Positions 48,227-59,096 of a DNA stretch of 64,000 nucleotides are shown piece by piece. The translations under genes and the position numbers were made by a program. This stretch comes from Clostridium paraputrificum (GTDB lineage Bacteria > Bacillota > Clostridia > Clostridiales > Clostridiaceae), in the NCBI RefSeq assembly GCF_900447045.1, contig NZ_UAWH01000014.1, forward strand, positions 1-64,000, written 5' to 3'. Numbering within the stretch: position 1 is the first letter of the stretch; each line of letters starts with the position of its first letter. The notes under the pieces are model-generated. The model did not search any database. It was not told the origin of the DNA and saw only the letters and a program-made list of their open reading frames with translations.

Positions 48227-48892
48227 GTGGGTCAAAAAGTACATCCTCACGGACTTAGAGTAGGTGTTATCAAAGAGTGGGATGCAAAGTGGTATGCTAA
48301 TAAAAAAGACTTTGCTGATAACTTAGTTGAAGATAACAAGATCAGAGAATATGTAAAAAAAGAATTATTCTCAGCAGGTATTTCAAAGATCGAAATAGAA
48401 AGAGCTGCTAAGAGAATTAAGTTAAACATACACACTGCAAAGCCAGGTGTTGTTATTGGAAAAGGTGGAGCTGGAATCGAAGCCTTAAAGCAAAAGATAA
48501 ATAAGTTAATTGGCGGAAAGAATGTTTTAATAAACATTGTTGAAGTTAAGAATGCTGAAGCAGATGCTCAATTAATGGCAGAAAATATTGCTGCTCAATT
48601 AGAAAAGAGAATCTCATTCAGAAGAGCTATGAAGCAAACAATTCAAAGAGCTATGAAACACGGAGTAAAGGGTGTTAAGACTGCTTGTTCAGGAAGATTA
48701 GGAGGAGCAGAAATAGCTAGAACAGAACAATATCACGAAGGAACAATTCCACTACAAACTTTAAGAGCAGACATTGATTATGGATTTGCTGAAGCAGATA
48801 CAACATACGGTAAGATCGGAGTTAAGGTTTGGGTTTATAATGGAGAAGTTCTTCCAACTAAAAAAGTTGAAAAGGAAGAAGTTGACGCGTAA
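48227..48892 (+). CDS. rpsC: Ribosomal protein S3
   Basis: 221 aa, mRNA entry-channel helicase protein. KH domain with [11 protein letters not shown] (about 77-87) and a C-terminal domain ending [21 protein letters not shown] start behind GGAGGG, 19 nt after rplV. Confidence 0.98.
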   Translation: MGQKVHPHGLRVGVIKEWDAKWYANKKDFADNLVEDNKIREYVKKELFSAGISKIEIERAAKRIKLNIHTAKPGVVIGKGGAGIEALKQKINKLIGGKNVLINIVEVKNAEADAQLMAENIAAQLEKRISFRRAMKQTIQRAMKHGVKGVKTACSGRLGGAEIARTEQYHEGTIPLQTLRADIDYGFAEADTTYGKIGVKVWVYNGEVLPTKKVEKEEVDA

Positions 48893-48909
48893 GAAAGGAG
48901 GAATAGATC

Positions 48910-49344
48910 ATGTTAATGCCTAAAAGAGTAAAGCATCGTAAGGTACAACGTGGTAGAATGAAAGGTAAAGCTACAAGAGGAAATTTCCTTGCTTATGGAG
49001 ATTTCGGTATTCAAGCTACTAGTTGTGGTTGGATTACAAGTAATCAAATCGAGGCAGCCAGAATTGCTATAAATAGATACATCAGAAGAGGAGGAAAACT
49101 TTGGATAAAGATTTTCCCAGATAAGCCAGTAACTGAGAAACCAGCTGAAACAAGAATGGGTTCAGGTAAAGGTTCACCAGAATATTGGGTAGCAGTAGTT
49201 AAGCCTGGTAGAGTTTTATTTGAGTTATCAGGAGTTAATGAAGAAGTTGCAAGAGAAGCTATGAGACTTGCATCACACAAACTTCCTGTAAAAACAAAGT
49301 TTGTTACAAGAAGAGATTTTGAGGAAATGGGTGGTGAAGAATAA
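48910..49344 (+). CDS. rplP: Ribosomal protein L16
   Basis: 144 aa, near the A site and central protuberance. N-terminus [15 protein letters not shown] matches the family from the first Met; GYGDFGI-like segment and [19 protein letters not shown] (about 79-97) are present. Stop overlaps rpmC start by 1 nt (TAATG). Confidence 0.98.
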   Translation: MLMPKRVKHRKVQRGRMKGKATRGNFLAYGDFGIQATSCGWITSNQIEAARIAINRYIRRGGKLWIKIFPDKPVTEKPAETRMGSGKGSPEYWVAVVKPGRVLFELSGVNEEVAREAMRLASHKLPVKTKFVTRRDFEEMGGEE

Positions 49345-49553
49345 TGAAGGCTAGAGAATTAAAAGAATTAAGAGCAAATAATCCTCAAGATTTACAAGCT
49401 AAATTAGGAGATTTAAAAGCTGAATTATTCAACTTAAGATTCCAATTAGCTACAGGACAATTAGAAAATCCTATGAGAATAAGAGAAGTTAAGAAATCTA
49501 TAGCCCAAATAAAAACCATCTTAAGAGAAGAAGAGCTAAAGGTTCAACAGTAA
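49344..49553 (+). CDS. rpmC: Ribosomal protein L29
   Basis: 69 aa, two-helix hairpin at the tunnel exit. KARELKELR start and the [15 protein letters not shown] motif (about 29-43). Coupled to rplP by a 1-nt overlap. Confidence 0.98.
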   Translation: MKARELKELRANNPQDLQAKLGDLKAELFNLRFQLATGQLENPMRIREVKKSIAQIKTILREEELKVQQ

Positions 49554-49574
49554 TCGGAAGGAGGTATTCTTTAA

Positions 49575-49832
49575 ATGGAACAAAGAGCACTAAGAAAGAA
49601 AAGAATTGGTAGAGTTGTTTCTGACAAAATGGATAAAACTATCGTAGTTGCTGTTGAAACTAAGGTAAGACATCCGTTATATGGTAAGACTGTTAACAGA
49701 ACTACTAAGTTTAAAGCTCATGATGAAAATAATGAAGCTAGAATAAATGATAGAGTATTAATAATGGAGACTAGACCATTATCTAAAGATAAGAGATGGA
49801 GACTTGTTGAGATAGTTGAAAAAGCAAAATAA
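49575..49832 (+). CDS. rpsQ: Ribosomal protein S17
   Basis: 85 aa, early 16S-binding OB-fold protein. [19 protein letters not shown] and the C-terminal [17 protein letters not shown] are typical. RBS GGAAGGAGG, 21 nt behind rpmC. Confidence 0.98.
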   Translation: MEQRALRKKRIGRVVSDKMDKTIVVAVETKVRHPLYGKTVNRTTKFKAHDENNEARINDRVLIMETRPLSKDKRWRLVEIVEKAK

Positions 49833-49861
49833 GCTTTAAAGACTGAAAGGAGGGTAATTCA

Positions 49862-50230
49862 ATGATACAACAACAAACCTTACTAAAGGTAGCAGATAAC
49901 TCAGGTGCAAAAGAAATCATGTGTATCAGAGTTTTAGGCGGATCTAAGAGAAAGTTCGGTAACATTGGAGATGTAATAGTTGCTAGCGTTAAAAGTGCAA
50001 CACCAGGCGGAGTTGTTAAAAAAGGTGACGTAGTAAAGGCTGTTATAGTTAGATCTGTAAGAGGATTAAGAAGAGCAGATGGTTCATACATTAAGTTTGA
50101 TGAAAATGCTGCAGTTATAATAAAAGATGATAAGCAACCAAGAGGAACTCGTATCTTCGGACCAGTTGCTAGGGAGCTAAGAGATAAAGAATTTAATAAA
50201 ATCTTATCATTAGCACCTGAAGTTCTATAA
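49862..50230 (+). CDS. rplN: Ribosomal protein L14
   Basis: 122 aa, at the subunit interface (bridge with 16S rRNA). [19 protein letters not shown] start, [15 protein letters not shown] and the [13 protein letters not shown] signature (about 97-109). 29 nt behind rpsQ, AAGGAGGG. Confidence 0.99.
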   Translation: MIQQQTLLKVADNSGAKEIMCIRVLGGSKRKFGNIGDVIVASVKSATPGGVVKKGDVVKAVIVRSVRGLRRADGSYIKFDENAAVIIKDDKQPRGTRIFGPVARELRDKEFNKILSLAPEVL

Positions 50231-50247
50231 TAGAGGAGGTGGCTAAC

Positions 50248-50562
50248 TTGAAGGTACATGTAAGAAAGAACGACACAGTTGTAGTTATTTCAGGAAAAGA
50301 CAAAGGAAAAACTGGAGAAGTTTTAAAAGTATATCCTAAGACAGGAAAAGTTCTTGTAAAAGGAGTTAACATAGTTAAGAAGCACCAAAAGGCTACTAGA
50401 AATCAAGCCGAAAGTGCTATTATAGAAAAGGAAGCTGCTATATACAGCTCAAAGGTTATGTTATATTGTACAAAGTGCAAGAGTGCAACTAGAATTAGCA
50501 ATAAGTTATTAGAAGACGGAGCTAAGGTAAGAGTTTGCAAGAAGTGCGGAGAAACATTCTAG
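50248..50562 (+). CDS. rplX: Ribosomal protein L24
   Basis: 104 aa, assembly initiator with a KOW domain (VVVISGKDKGKTGEVLKVYPK). I set the start at TTG 50248: the site GAGGAGGTGG (50233-50242) lies directly before it, while the GTG at 50239 falls inside that site. The protein then begins MKVHVRKND like its relatives. C-terminal CTKC...CKKC pairs form a zinc ribbon, common in clostridial L24. Confidence 0.95.
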   Translation: MKVHVRKNDTVVVISGKDKGKTGEVLKVYPKTGKVLVKGVNIVKKHQKATRNQAESAIIEKEAAIYSSKVMLYCTKCKSATRISNKLLEDGAKVRVCKKCGETF

Positions 50563-50585
50563 AATCTGAAAGGAGGTAAATCAAT

Positions 50586-51125
50586 ATGACAAGACTTCAA
50601 GAAAAGTACGAAAAAGAAATTATACCAGCTATGATTGAAAAGTTTGGTTATAAAAATATAATGGAAGTTCCAAGACTTGAAAAGATAGTAATCAATATGG
50701 GTGTTGGAGAAGCTAAAGAAAATCAAAAGGTTTTAGAAGCAGCAGTTAATGATTTAACATTAATAGCTGGTCAAAAGCCAATATTAACTAGAGCAAAGAA
50801 ATCTGTTGCTAACTTTAAGATAAGAGAAAATATGCCATTAGGATGTAAAGTTACATTAAGAAAAGCAAAGATGTATGAATTTGCTGATAAGCTAATGGCA
50901 ATCGCTCTACCAAGAGTTAGAGACTTCAGAGGTGTTTCAAGCAAGTCATTTGATGGAAGAGGAAACTATTCACTAGGAATTAAAGAGCAATTAATATTCC
51001 CAGAAATAGAGTACGATAAAATCGATAAAGTGAGAGGAATGGATATAATCTTCGTAACTACAGCTAACACTGACGAAGAAGCAAGAGAATTATTAAGATT
51101 CCTTGGAATGCCATTCGCTCAATAA
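50586..51125 (+). CDS. rplE: Ribosomal protein L5
   Basis: 179 aa, binds 5S r[16 protein letters not shown] (about 31-43), [21 protein letters not shown] (in two parts, about 114-134) and [17 protein letters not shown] are present. 23 nt behind rplX. Confidence 0.99.
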   Translation: MTRLQEKYEKEIIPAMIEKFGYKNIMEVPRLEKIVINMGVGEAKENQKVLEAAVNDLTLIAGQKPILTRAKKSVANFKIRENMPLGCKVTLRKAKMYEFADKLMAIALPRVRDFRGVSSKSFDGRGNYSLGIKEQLIFPEIEYDKIDKVRGMDIIFVTTANTDEEARELLRFLGMPFAQ

Positions 51126-51140
51126 TAAGGAGGGAAAGTC

Positions 51141-51326
51141 GTGGCACGTAAAGCTATTATTGAAAAGTGGAATAAGACACCTAAATATAAAACAAGAGCT
51201 TATACAAGATGTAGAATATGTGGTAGACCACATGCAGTACTTAAAAAGTTCGGTATATGCCGTATTTGTTTCAGAGAACTTGCTTATAAGGGACAAATCC
51301 CTGGATGCAAGAAAGCAAGCTGGTAA
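51141..51326 (+). CDS. rpsN: Ribosomal protein S14 type Z (zinc-binding)
   Basis: 61 aa. Zinc site [10 protein letters not shown]...CRICFREL (C24, C27, C40, C43 by count). Zinc-dependent form; a Cys-free spare form is often encoded elsewhere in Firmicutes. GTG start behind AAGGAGGG, 15 nt after rplE. A longer plus-strand frame over it (51103-51339) is not a gene. Confidence 0.98.
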   Translation: MARKAIIEKWNKTPKYKTRAYTRCRICGRPHAVLKKFGICRICFRELAYKGQIPGCKKASW

Positions 51327-51359
51327 TATCGATTCATAGAGCGAAAGGAGGCACATTAA

Positions 51360-51758
51360 ATGGTTATGACAGATCCTATAGCAGATTTGCTAACTCGTAT
51401 TAGAAACGCAAATGCTGTAAGACATGAGGTAGTAGAAGTACCTTCTTCAAATGTAAAGAAGGCAATAGCAAATATATTATTACAAGAAGGATATATTAAA
51501 GAAATAGATGAGTACAATGATGGTGTTGTACCAATGTTAAGAATATCTCTTAAATACGGTTCTAACAAAGAAAGAGTTATTACTGGAATAAAGAGAATAT
51601 CTAAGCCAGGATTAAGAGTTTACTGTAAAAAAGATGAAACTCCAAAGGTGTTAAACGGATTAGGAATAGCTGTTATATCAACTTCTAAGGGAATAATGGT
51701 TGATAGAGAAGCTAGAAAGATGGGACTAGGCGGAGAAGTAGTTTGCTACGTTTGGTAG
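51360..51758 (+). CDS. rpsH: Ribosomal protein S8
   Basis: 132 aa, 16S-binding protein, translational repressor of the spc operon in E. coli. [18 protein letters not shown] start and the [21 protein letters not shown]-terminal signature (in part, about 107-126). Confidence 0.99.
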   Translation: MVMTDPIADLLTRIRNANAVRHEVVEVPSSNVKKAIANILLQEGYIKEIDEYNDGVVPMLRISLKYGSNKERVITGIKRISKPGLRVYCKKDETPKVLNGLGIAVISTSKGIMVDREARKMGLGGEVVCYVW

Positions 51759-51828
51759 TATCTTATATAGGAAGTAACTAGATAGATTAAATATATGTTT
51801 GTACGAGAAGAATACAGGAGGTGCAATT

Positions 51829-52371
51829 ATGTCAAGAGTAGGTAGATTACCAATAGCTATTCCTGCTGGCGTAACTGTAACTGTATCAGCAGATAATGTT
51901 GTTACAGCTAAGGGACCAAAAGGTGAGCTAGTAAATGCTATGCACAAAGACATTAAGATAGTGGTTGAAAACAACGAAGTTGTTGTTACTAGACCTAGTG
52001 ATGTAAAAGAGCACAGAGCTCTTCACGGATTAACAAGAGCACTTATTAATAACATGGTAATTGGAGTTAACGAAGGTTACCAAAAGACTTTAGAATTAGT
52101 AGGTGTTGGTTATAGAGCTCAACTACAAGGAAAGAAACTTGTAATGAACCTTGGATACTCACATCCAGTTGAAATAGAACCAATGAATGGAATTACTTTC
52201 GAAACTCCTGCTGCAACAAAAGTTGTTATCAAAGGTATAGATAAGCAAGTTGTTGGAGCACAAGCGGCTGATATCAGACGTTGGAGAAAGCCAGAACCAT
52301 ATAAGGGTAAAGGAATTAAATTCGAAGGCGAAGTAATCAGACGTAAAGAAGGTAAAACTGGTAAGAAATAA
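51829..52371 (+). CDS. rplF: Ribosomal protein L6
   Basis: 180 aa, two repeated domains; contacts the sarcin-ricin loop. Start ATG 51829 ([15 protein letters not shown]) behind AGGAGGTG; upstream in-frame ATG at 51799 lacks a site. C-terminal [21 protein letters not shown] signature (about 155-170). The 70-nt gap before it is the longest in the spc part. Confidence 0.98.
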   Translation: MSRVGRLPIAIPAGVTVTVSADNVVTAKGPKGELVNAMHKDIKIVVENNEVVVTRPSDVKEHRALHGLTRALINNMVIGVNEGYQKTLELVGVGYRAQLQGKKLVMNLGYSHPVEIEPMNGITFETPAATKVVIKGIDKQVVGAQAADIRRWRKPEPYKGKGIKFEGEVIRRKEGKTGKK

Positions 52372-52389
52372 TAGAAAGGAGTGAGCTTT

Positions 52390-52749
52390 ATGTTCAAGAA
52401 GGTAGACAAAAAAGCAAGTAGAGTAAAACGTCACCTTAGAGTTCGTAAGAAAGTTTTCGGTACTCCTGAAAGACCAAGACTTTCAGTATACAGAAGTGAA
52501 AAAAATATTTATGCACAAATAATTGATGATATAAATGCTGTAACTATAGTTTCTGCTTCAAGCTTAGAAAAAGACTTCTCTGCAAAGGGCGGTAACAAAG
52601 AAGGTGCTAAACTTGTAGGAGAACTAGTAGCTAAGAAGGCATTAGAAAAAGGAATTAAAGATGTTGTGTTCGACAGAGGTGGATATGTATATCACGGAAG
52701 AGTACAACAATTAGCAGAAGCTGCTAGAGAAGCAGGATTAAATTTCTAA
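52390..52749 (+). CDS. rplR: Ribosomal protein L18
   Basis: 119 aa, binds 5S rRNA. Start ATG 52390 ([15 protein letters not shown]); the GTG at 52381 is part of the AAAGGAGTGAG site. Ordinary C-terminal [21 protein letters not shown]. Confidence 0.97.
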   Translation: MFKKVDKKASRVKRHLRVRKKVFGTPERPRLSVYRSEKNIYAQIIDDINAVTIVSASSLEKDFSAKGGNKEGAKLVGELVAKKALEKGIKDVVFDRGGYVYHGRVQQLAEAAREAGLNF

Positions 52750-52768
52750 AAAATAAGGAGGGAAATAC

Positions 52769-53266
52769 ATGAGAATCGATCCTAGTCAACTAGACCTTAA
52801 AGAAAAGGTTGTTTATATAAACAGAGTTACTAAGGTTGTTAAGGGTGGTAGAAACTTCAGATTCAGCGCTCTAGTTGTTGTTGGTGACGAAAACGGACAC
52901 GTTGGAGTTGGAATGGGAAAATCTATCGAAATTCCAGTAGCAATCAAAAAGGGAATAGAAGATGCTAAGAAAAACTTAGTAAAAGTTTCTATGGTTGGAA
53001 CAACTGTTCCTCATGAAATATATGGAACTTTCGGAACAGGAAAAGTTCTTATAATGCCAGCTAAAGAAGGTACAGGAGTTATTGCTGGGGGTCCTGCAAG
53101 AGCTGTACTTGAATTAGCAGGATTAAAGGATGTTAGAGCTAAGTCATTAGGTTCAAACAATCCAAGAAACATGGTAAATGCAACTATCAACGGATTAGCA
53201 AACTTAAGAACAGCTGAAGATATAGCTAAATTAAGAGGAAAATCTGTTGAAGAGATTCTAGGTTAG
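52769..53266 (+). CDS. rpsE: Ribosomal protein S5
   Basis: 165 aa, decoding fidelity and mRNA entry. DsRBD-like N-terminal domain with [19 protein letters not shown] (about 22-40) and C-terminal domain; spectinomycin-site loop looks wild type ([10 protein letters not shown]). AAGGAGGG 19 nt behind rplR. Confidence 0.98.
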   Translation: MRIDPSQLDLKEKVVYINRVTKVVKGGRNFRFSALVVVGDENGHVGVGMGKSIEIPVAIKKGIEDAKKNLVKVSMVGTTVPHEIYGTFGTGKVLIMPAKEGTGVIAGGPARAVLELAGLKDVRAKSLGSNNPRNMVNATINGLANLRTAEDIAKLRGKSVEEILG

Positions 53267-53279
53267 GAGGGAATTGGCG

Positions 53280-53459
53280 ATGGCTAAGTTAAGAGTTACT
53301 CTAGTTAAGAGCTTAATAGGTAGAAAGAAAGACCATATCGCTACTGCAAATGCCCTAGGACTAAAGAAAATTGGTAAAACAGTAGAAAAAGAGGAAACTC
53401 CTCAAATAAAAGGTATGATTAAGAAGATTGACTATTTACTAAAGGTAGAAGAAGTATAA
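53280..53459 (+). CDS. rpmD: Ribosomal protein L30
   Basis: 59 aa. ATG 53280 ([19 protein letters not shown]) with TTAGGAGGG 9 nt upstream; a TTG at 53274 is too close to that site. [10 protein letters not shown] motif present. Confidence 0.97.
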   Translation: MAKLRVTLVKSLIGRKKDHIATANALGLKKIGKTVEKEETPQIKGMIKKIDYLLKVEEV

Positions 53460-53480
53460 TTTAGAGGAGGTGTACTGATA

Positions 53481-53921
53481 ATGAAACTTCATGAATTAAA
53501 GCCAGCAGCAGGTAGCAAAAAGGCTCCTAAGAGAGTTGGTAGAGGTACTGGTTCTGGTTTAGGTAGAAATGCCGGAAAAGGTGAAAAAGGACAAAACGCT
53601 AGATCAGGCGGTGGAGTAAGACCAGGTTTTGAAGGAGGTCAAATGCCTCTTTACAGAAGACTTCCAAAGAGAGGTTTTACAAATATATTTGCTAAGAAGA
53701 TCGTTAGTATTAATGTGGATAGATTAAATATATTTGAAAACGGAACTGAAGTTACTCCTGAAGTATTACTTGAGAAGAGAGTAATAAGTAAAGTTATGGA
53801 TGGAGTTAAGATTCTTGGAAACGGAAACTTAGAAAAGAGCTTAACTATAAAAGGATGTAAACTTTCAAAATCTGCAGTAGAGAAGATCGAAGCAGCTGGA
53901 GGAAAAGTTGAGGTGATTTAA
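53481..53921 (+). CDS. rplO: Ribosomal protein L15
   Basis: 146 aa. [20 protein letters not shown] start and the Gly-rich [19 protein letters not shown] extension (about 20-38). secY begins 1 nt after the stop codon, implying coupling. Confidence 0.98.
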   Translation: MKLHELKPAAGSKKAPKRVGRGTGSGLGRNAGKGEKGQNARSGGGVRPGFEGGQMPLYRRLPKRGFTNIFAKKIVSINVDRLNIFENGTEVTPEVLLEKRVISKVMDGVKILGNGNLEKSLTIKGCKLSKSAVEKIEAAGGKVEVI

Positions 53922-53922
53922 T

Positions 53923-55194
53923 ATGCTATCAACCCTACGTAATGCCTGGAAGGTTCCAGAATTGAGAAAAAAATTCTGTTGGACAATATTTTTAGTAGCG
54001 ATTTTCAGGATGGGAACTCATATTCCTGTTCCTGGAATCAATGCTGAATTTATATCAAGAATACAAGAGATGACTCAATCTGGGTTACTTGGTTTCTATG
54101 ATTTAATATCTGGTGGAGCATTTAGTAACTTTAGTATATTAGCATTAGGTGTAACACCATATATTAATGCATCAATTATAATGCAATTATTAACAATAGC
54201 TATTCCATCTTTAGAGCAACTATCTAAAGAGGGGCAAGAGGGTAGAAAAAAAATACAAAATGCTACTCGTTATGTCGCTATTGTAATTGCTATAATATTA
54301 GCTATTGGTTCAGTAGCTTCATTTGGTTCACAAGGTGCAATGATATCTAGTTCAAGTTTAGAATTAGTTATAGTAATAATGTCCCTTGTTGTTGGATCAA
54401 CATTCTGTATTTGGTTAGGAGATCAAATTACAGTTAAGGGATTTGGTAATGGAACATCAATATTAATTTTTGTTAATATTATTTCTAGATTACCACTTAC
54501 AGTTAGTAAAGTTTTAAGTTTAGAAGTAGATAAAGTAGCATTAGCTTTATTTATAGTAGCTGTTATTGCTCTATTAGCAATATCTATTTTCTTTAGTCTT
54601 GCTGAAAGAAAGATTCCAGTACAATATGCAGGTAAAGCTGTTGGTAATAAAGTTATGAAAGGACAATCTACACATATTCCGTTAAGTATAATAAGTGCAG
54701 CTGTAATTGCAATTATATTTGCAATGTCAGTAATGGGATTCCCAAAAGCTATAGCTCAGTTTTTCCCTAACAGCAGTGTTTCACAATGGATTATAGGTAG
54801 TAGTTACAGCATCTTTAATGAAAAGACATGGATGTATCCAGTAATATTTGCTTTATTAACAGTATTCTTTACTTGGTTCTATAATGAAGTTACTTTAAAA
54901 CCAGATGAGATGGCTGAAAATCTAAATAAGTCAGCAGGTTTTGTTCCTGGAATAAGACCAGGTGAGCAAACAACTGAATATTTTGAAAAAATATTAGCTA
55001 GAGTATCAATTATAGGTGGTGTGTTTGCTGCATTTTTAGCAGTAACTCCTATTTTAGTGGAACAATACACACCATTTAAAGGAATTCAATTTGGTGCAAC
55101 AGCAGTGTTAATTGTAATAGGAGTAGCAATGGACTTCTCAAGACAGTTACAATCTCAAATGGTGATGCGTCATTATGAAGGATTTCTTAAATAG
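53923..55194 (+). CDS. secY: Preprotein translocase subunit SecY
   Basis: 423-aa, ten-helix membrane channel for secreted and membrane proteins; works with SecE (28768-28995). Plug region after TM1, [20 protein letters not shown] segment (about 50-70), and the cytosolic loops between TM8-TM9 ([16 protein letters not shown], about 345-360). Normal length. Confidence 0.98.
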   Translation: MLSTLRNAWKVPELRKKFCWTIFLVAIFRMGTHIPVPGINAEFISRIQEMTQSGLLGFYDLISGGAFSNFSILALGVTPYINASIIMQLLTIAIPSLEQLSKEGQEGRKKIQNATRYVAIVIAIILAIGSVASFGSQGAMISSSSLELVIVIMSLVVGSTFCIWLGDQITVKGFGNGTSILIFVNIISRLPLTVSKVLSLEVDKVALALFIVAVIALLAISIFFSLAERKIPVQYAGKAVGNKVMKGQSTHIPLSIISAAVIAIIFAMSVMGFPKAIAQFFPNSSVSQWIIGSSYSIFNEKTWMYPVIFALLTVFFTWFYNEVTLKPDEMAENLNKSAGFVPGIRPGEQTTEYFEKILARVSIIGGVFAAFLAVTPILVEQYTPFKGIQFGATAVLIVIGVAMDFSRQLQSQMVMRHYEGFLK

Positions 55195-55217
55195 AAAATA
55201 AAATGGAGATGATGCCC

Positions 55218-55865
55218 GTGAAGATTATATTACTAGGTCCTCCTGGTGCAGGAAAAGGAACACAGGCAAAATCAATTAGTAATAGATATTCAATTCCTCA
55301 TATTTCAACAGGAGATATTTTTAGAAAGAATATTTCGGAAAATACTCCACTTGGAATAGAAGCTAAAAAGTATATTGATAATGGTCAGTTAGTTCCTGAT
55401 CAAGTTACAATAGATATGGTAAAAGATAGACTTCAACATGATGATTGTGAGAATGGATATTTATTAGATGGCTTCCCAAGAACGGTAAGCCAAGCAGAAG
55501 CTCTTCAAGAGTTCTTACAAAAGAGAAAAGAGTCTTTAGATACTGCTTTATGTATAGAGGTACCTAGAGATTTTATACTTGAAAGAATGACAGGAAGAAG
55601 AGTGTGTCCATCATGTGGGGCAAGTTATCACATAAAATTTAATCCACCGATTGAAGGCAAGTGTGAGCTTTGTGGTTCGGATGTAGTTCAAAGAAAAGAT
55701 GATACAGAAGAAACAGTAAAAGAAAGACTTGATGTATATGAGAGACAAACACAACCACTAATTGATTTCTATAAAGAGAGAGAGTTACTTTCTACAGTAG
55801 ATGGTACAAAAGCTATTAATGAAGTGTTTGAAAGTATTTGTACTATATTAGGAGAGCCAGTTTAG
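55218..55865 (+). CDS. adk: Adenylate kinase
   Basis: 215-aa enzyme that balances ATP, ADP and [13 protein letters not shown] (7-16), DGFPRT (about 84-89) and the LID with a Cys4 zinc site CPSC...CELC (about 130-153), typical of Gram-positive adenylate kinases. GTG start 55218 ([10 protein letters not shown]) fits the GGAGATGA site; the ATG at 55203 would add five residues and precedes the site. Confidence 0.97.
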   Translation: MKIILLGPPGAGKGTQAKSISNRYSIPHISTGDIFRKNISENTPLGIEAKKYIDNGQLVPDQVTIDMVKDRLQHDDCENGYLLDGFPRTVSQAEALQEFLQKRKESLDTALCIEVPRDFILERMTGRRVCPSCGASYHIKFNPPIEGKCELCGSDVVQRKDDTEETVKERLDVYERQTQPLIDFYKERELLSTVDGTKAINEVFESICTILGEPV

Positions 55866-56614
55866 TGATTATTATAAAGAATAATAATGAACTTAACTAT
55901 ATGAGGAAATCAGGCCGAATAGTAGCAGAAACATTATTATTAATAGAAGAAAAAATAAAACCTGGTATAACTACAGCGGAGTTAGATAGGATAGCAGAGG
56001 AGTTTATTATTAAACAAGGAGCCAAACCTTCTTTTAAGGGATTGTATGGATTTCCTTCATCACTTTGTATATCAATCAATGAGCAAGTAGTTCATGGAAT
56101 ACCAGGAGCCTATAAGTTAACTGAGGGCGATATTGTAAGTGTAGACTGTGGTGCTGTTTTTGAAGGTTTTCATGGAGATGCAGCAAGAACTTTTTCAGTA
56201 GGAAATGTTTCACAAGAAGCACAAAAGTTAATTGAAGTTACGAAAGATTGTTTTTTTGAGGGAGTTAAATTTGCTCATATAGGAAACAGACTAACAGATA
56301 TTTCACATGCAATTCAAATGTATGTTGAACATTCAGGTTTCTCAGTTGTAAGAGATTTCGTAGGTCATGGAATCGGAAGAAATCTACACGAAGATCCTGA
56401 AGTACCCAATTTCGGTATGCCGGGTAGAGGTCCAAAGTTAAGAGAAGGAATGGTATTAGCAATTGAACCTATGGTTAATGTAGGTGATTGCAAAGTACTA
56501 ACTCTATCTGATGGGTGGACTGTTGTTACAAAAGATAGGAAACTATCAGCACATTATGAAAATACTGTTGCGATTTTACCAGATGGGCCCGAAATATTAA
56601 CACTAATAAAATAA
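55865..56614 (+). CDS. map: Methionine aminopeptidase type I
   Basis: 249 aa, removes N-terminal Met from new proteins. Metal ligands in VSVDCGAVFEGFHGDAAR (two Asp), GHGIGRNLHEDPEVPN (His) and the two later Glu (AIEPMV, AHYENTVAI). GTG start at 55865 overlaps the last base of the adk stop codon; AGGAG lies 10 nt upstream inside adk. Confidence 0.97.
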   Translation: MIIIKNNNELNYMRKSGRIVAETLLLIEEKIKPGITTAELDRIAEEFIIKQGAKPSFKGLYGFPSSLCISINEQVVHGIPGAYKLTEGDIVSVDCGAVFEGFHGDAARTFSVGNVSQEAQKLIEVTKDCFFEGVKFAHIGNRLTDISHAIQMYVEHSGFSVVRDFVGHGIGRNLHEDPEVPNFGMPGRGPKLREGMVLAIEPMVNVGDCKVLTLSDGWTVVTKDRKLSAHYENTVAILPDGPEILTLIK

Positions 56615-56681
56615 TAGTGTTGCTTAGTTATAAATTCGTAATGTTACGGTTTATACTAAGGTAATCATCGAGGTGAAGAAT

Positions 56682-56963
56682 TTGCAAAACAATGACTTGA
56701 TTGGAAAAGTAGTACTATCAAAAGCTGGAAGAGATAAAAATCATTTATATATAATAACTAATCAGATTAATAGTGAATACGTACTAGTAGCCGATGGTAA
56801 TATTAAGACTATAAATAATCCTAAGAAAAAGAATCTTAAGCATTTAAGTATTATATGTAATATAAATGAAGATGTAAGATTATCGATTTTAAGAAATGAA
56901 AAAAGTACTGATTTAAAGATTAAGAGACTTCTAAAATTAAAGGGCATTGTTAAGGAGGGTTGA
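56682..56963 (+). CDS. KOW-domain (L14e-like) RNA-binding protein
   Basis: 93 aa. It is a small KOW protein ([20 protein letters not shown]) with a basic C-terminus, often found between map and infA in clostridia and thought to bind RNA or the ribosome. I start it at TTG 56682 because GAGGTGA (56671-56677) lies before it; the GTG at 56673 overlaps that site. Function untested. infA follows after 7 nt. Confidence 0.85.
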   Translation: MQNNDLIGKVVLSKAGRDKNHLYIITNQINSEYVLVADGNIKTINNPKKKNLKHLSIICNINEDVRLSILRNEKSTDLKIKRLLKLKGIVKEG

Positions 56964-56970
56964 TTACCTT

Positions 56971-57189
56971 ATGTCAAAAGACGATGTTATAGAAATGCAA
57001 GGTACTGTTCTAGAATCATTACCCAATGCTATGTTCCAAGTTGAACTTGAAAGTGGGCACACAATTCTAGCACATATATCAGGCAAATTAAGAATGAACT
57101 TCATAAGAATTCTGCCTGGAGATAAGGTTACAGTAGAATTATCTCCATATGATTTAAGTAGAGGTAGAATTACATGGAGAGCAAAATAA
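56971..57189 (+). CDS. infA: Translation initiation factor IF-1
   Basis: 72-aa OB-fold protein that occupies the A site during initiation. [20 protein letters not shown] start and GRITWRAK end are typical. ATG 56971 behind AAGGAGGG; no earlier site. Confidence 0.99.
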   Translation: MSKDDVIEMQGTVLESLPNAMFQVELESGHTILAHISGKLRMNFIRILPGDKVTVELSPYDLSRGRITWRAK

Positions 57190-57199
57190 AGCAGTATAA

Positions 57200-57346
<147 letters not shown>

Positions 57347-57394
57347 TATAAAATAATATTAGACAAAAAATACAAATTAGGCATTTAAAATTTA

Positions 57395-57423
57395 TTGACT
57401 TTTTTAGTAAAGTCAAATATGAT
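57395..57423 (+). promoter_or_regulatory. Promoter of the alpha operon (rpsM)
   Basis: TTGACT (57395-57400), 17 bp, TATGAT (57418-57423), about 145 nt before rpsM. Confidence 0.8.
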
Positions 57424-57429
57424 TATATA

Positions 57430-57569
57430 GTCAATAATCTAATAATTAGGTTTTAGGAGCGGCTGCATTAGTGAAAATATCACTAATGACCTAAACTTTA
57501 TTATATATATTAAATTACTATAGAATCTATTTTTTAAGGCATTTTAATTACCAGGAGGTGTAAATTTTA
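57430..57569 (+). ncRNA. Structured leader before rpsM
   Basis: Outer stem TTAGGT (57446-57451) / ACCTAA (57489-57494) encloses a one-sided 14-nt bulge with GGAGCGGCTG and a perfect hairpin CATTAGTG / CACTAATG (57466-57488). No T-run follows. The leader looks like a protein-binding site; S4 is the known regulator of alpha operons in other bacteria, but the ligand here is unknown. Confidence 0.55.
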
Positions 57570-57935
57570 ATGGCAAGAATAGCAGGTATTGACCTACCAA
57601 GAGAAAAAAGAGTTGAAATAGGTCTAACATATATATTCGGAATTGGTTTAGCAACATCTCAAAAGATTTTAGCTGAAACTGGAATAAATCCGGATACAAG
57701 AGTTAAAGATTTAACTGAAGATGAAGTTAATGCAATTAGAACATTTATAAAAGAAATGAATGTTGAAGGTGATTTAAGAAGAGAAGTTGCTTTAAACATT
57801 AAGAGATTACAAGAAATCGGATGCTACAGAGGAATTAGACATAGAAAAGGTCTTCCAGTTAGAGGACAAAAAACTAAGACTAATGCGAGAACAAGAAAAG
57901 GTCCTAAGAAGACTATCGCTAATAAGAAGAAGTAA
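57570..57935 (+). CDS. rpsM: Ribosomal protein S13
   Basis: 121 aa, small-subunit head, bridges to the large subunit. [20 protein letters not shown] start; basic tail [32 protein letters not shown]. First gene of rpsM-rpsK-rpsD-rpoA-rplQ. Confidence 0.99.
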   Translation: MARIAGIDLPREKRVEIGLTYIFGIGLATSQKILAETGINPDTRVKDLTEDEVNAIRTFIKEMNVEGDLRREVALNIKRLQEIGCYRGIRHRKGLPVRGQKTKTNARTRKGPKKTIANKKK

Positions 57936-57950
57936 TAAGGAGGGAAGATA

Positions 57951-58346
57951 ATGGCAGCTCAAAAAGTTAAAAAGACTAGAAGAAGAAAAGAAAGAAAAAA
58001 CGTTGAGCATGGTGCTGCACACATCAAGTCAACTTTCAATAACTCAATAGTTACTTTAACGGATGCAGCAGGAAATGCTTTATCATGGTCAAGTGCTGGA
58101 GCTCTAGGATTTAGAGGTTCAAGAAAGAGTACTCCTTTCGCAGCGCAAATGGCAGCTGAAACAGCAGCTAAGGCAGCGATGGAGCATGGATTAAAGAGCA
58201 TCGAAGTATATGTAAAGGGACCAGGTGCAGGTAGAGAAGCAGCTATAAGATCCCTACAAGCAGCAGGATTAGAAGTAACTTTAATTAAAGACGTTACTCC
58301 TATCCCTCATAATGGATGTAGACCACCAAAAAGAAGAAGAGTCTAG
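57951..58346 (+). CDS. rpsK: Ribosomal protein S11
   Basis: 131 aa, platform protein near the E site. [19 protein letters not shown] (about 24-42) and the C-terminal [16 protein letters not shown] are standard. 15 nt behind rpsM. Confidence 0.99.
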   Translation: MAAQKVKKTRRRKERKNVEHGAAHIKSTFNNSIVTLTDAAGNALSWSSAGALGFRGSRKSTPFAAQMAAETAAKAAMEHGLKSIEVYVKGPGAGREAAIRSLQAAGLEVTLIKDVTPIPHNGCRPPKRRRV

Positions 58347-58373
58347 TATTAACCATCATAGGAGGTGTAATTA

Positions 58374-58994
58374 ATGGCAAGATATACTGGAGCTACATGT
58401 AGATTATGTAGAAGAGAAGGTATGAAACTGTTCCTTAAAGGGGATAGATGTTATACAGATAAATGTGCTTTTGCAAGAAGAAGCTATGCGCCAGGACAAC
58501 ATGGAGCTAGCAAGAAGAAGTTATCAAACTACGGAATTCAATTAAGAGAAAAGCAAAAAGCTAAGAGAATATACGGAGTTTTAGAAAGCCAATTCAGAAA
58601 TTACTATGAAAAGGCTGAACACATAAAAGGAATTACTGGTGAAAACTTATTAAAGTTATTAGAATTAAGACTTGATAACGTAGCATATAGATTAGGATAT
58701 GGTGCATCAAGAAATGAAGCTAGACAACTAGTAACTCATGGACATTTCTTAGTAAATGGAAAGAAAGTAGATATTCCATCATACAAAGTTTGTGTAAATG
58801 ATGTAATAACTGTTTGTGAAAAGAGTAGAGGAAGCGAAAAGTTCAAGACTTTCGTTGAAAATCCAAAGACTTTACCAAAATGGTTAGAAGCAAATATCGA
58901 AAACTACGAAGGCAAAGTAGTTGCTGAACCAACAAGAGAAGATATTGACGTTCCTGTTAATGAAACGCTTATCGTCGAGTTATACAGCAAGTAG
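58374..58994 (+). CDS. rpsD: Ribosomal protein S4 (zinc form)
   Basis: 206 aa, primary 16S-binding protein. N-terminal zinc site C9, C12, C26 and C31 (CRLC...CYTDKC), then the S4 RNA-binding domain ([20 protein letters not shown], about 97-116). rpoA is 102 nt downstream, behind a hairpin. Confidence 0.98.
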   Translation: MARYTGATCRLCRREGMKLFLKGDRCYTDKCAFARRSYAPGQHGASKKKLSNYGIQLREKQKAKRIYGVLESQFRNYYEKAEHIKGITGENLLKLLELRLDNVAYRLGYGASRNEARQLVTHGHFLVNGKKVDIPSYKVCVNDVITVCEKSRGSEKFKTFVENPKTLPKWLEANIENYEGKVVAEPTREDIDVPVNETLIVELYSK

Positions 58995-59001
58995 TATATT
59001 A

Positions 59002-59039
59002 ATATTTGTTAATCATACATTTCGTATGATTACAAATAT
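59002..59039 (+). other. Hairpin between rpsD and rpoA
   Basis: ATATTTGTTAATCATAC / GTATGATTACAAATAT stem with one bulge and ATTTC loop; no T-run. May separate S4 from RNA polymerase alpha expression by RNA processing. Confidence 0.55.
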
Positions 59040-59096
59040 GAGAATCAGTTGCCCTCAAAATAAGGTTGCCATTTTAAATATAAGGAGGGTTTGTGT

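Noticed and set aside
51103..51339. 78-aa plus-strand frame over rpsN
   Set aside because: Overlaps rplE and the whole of rpsN in another frame; rpsN is certain.
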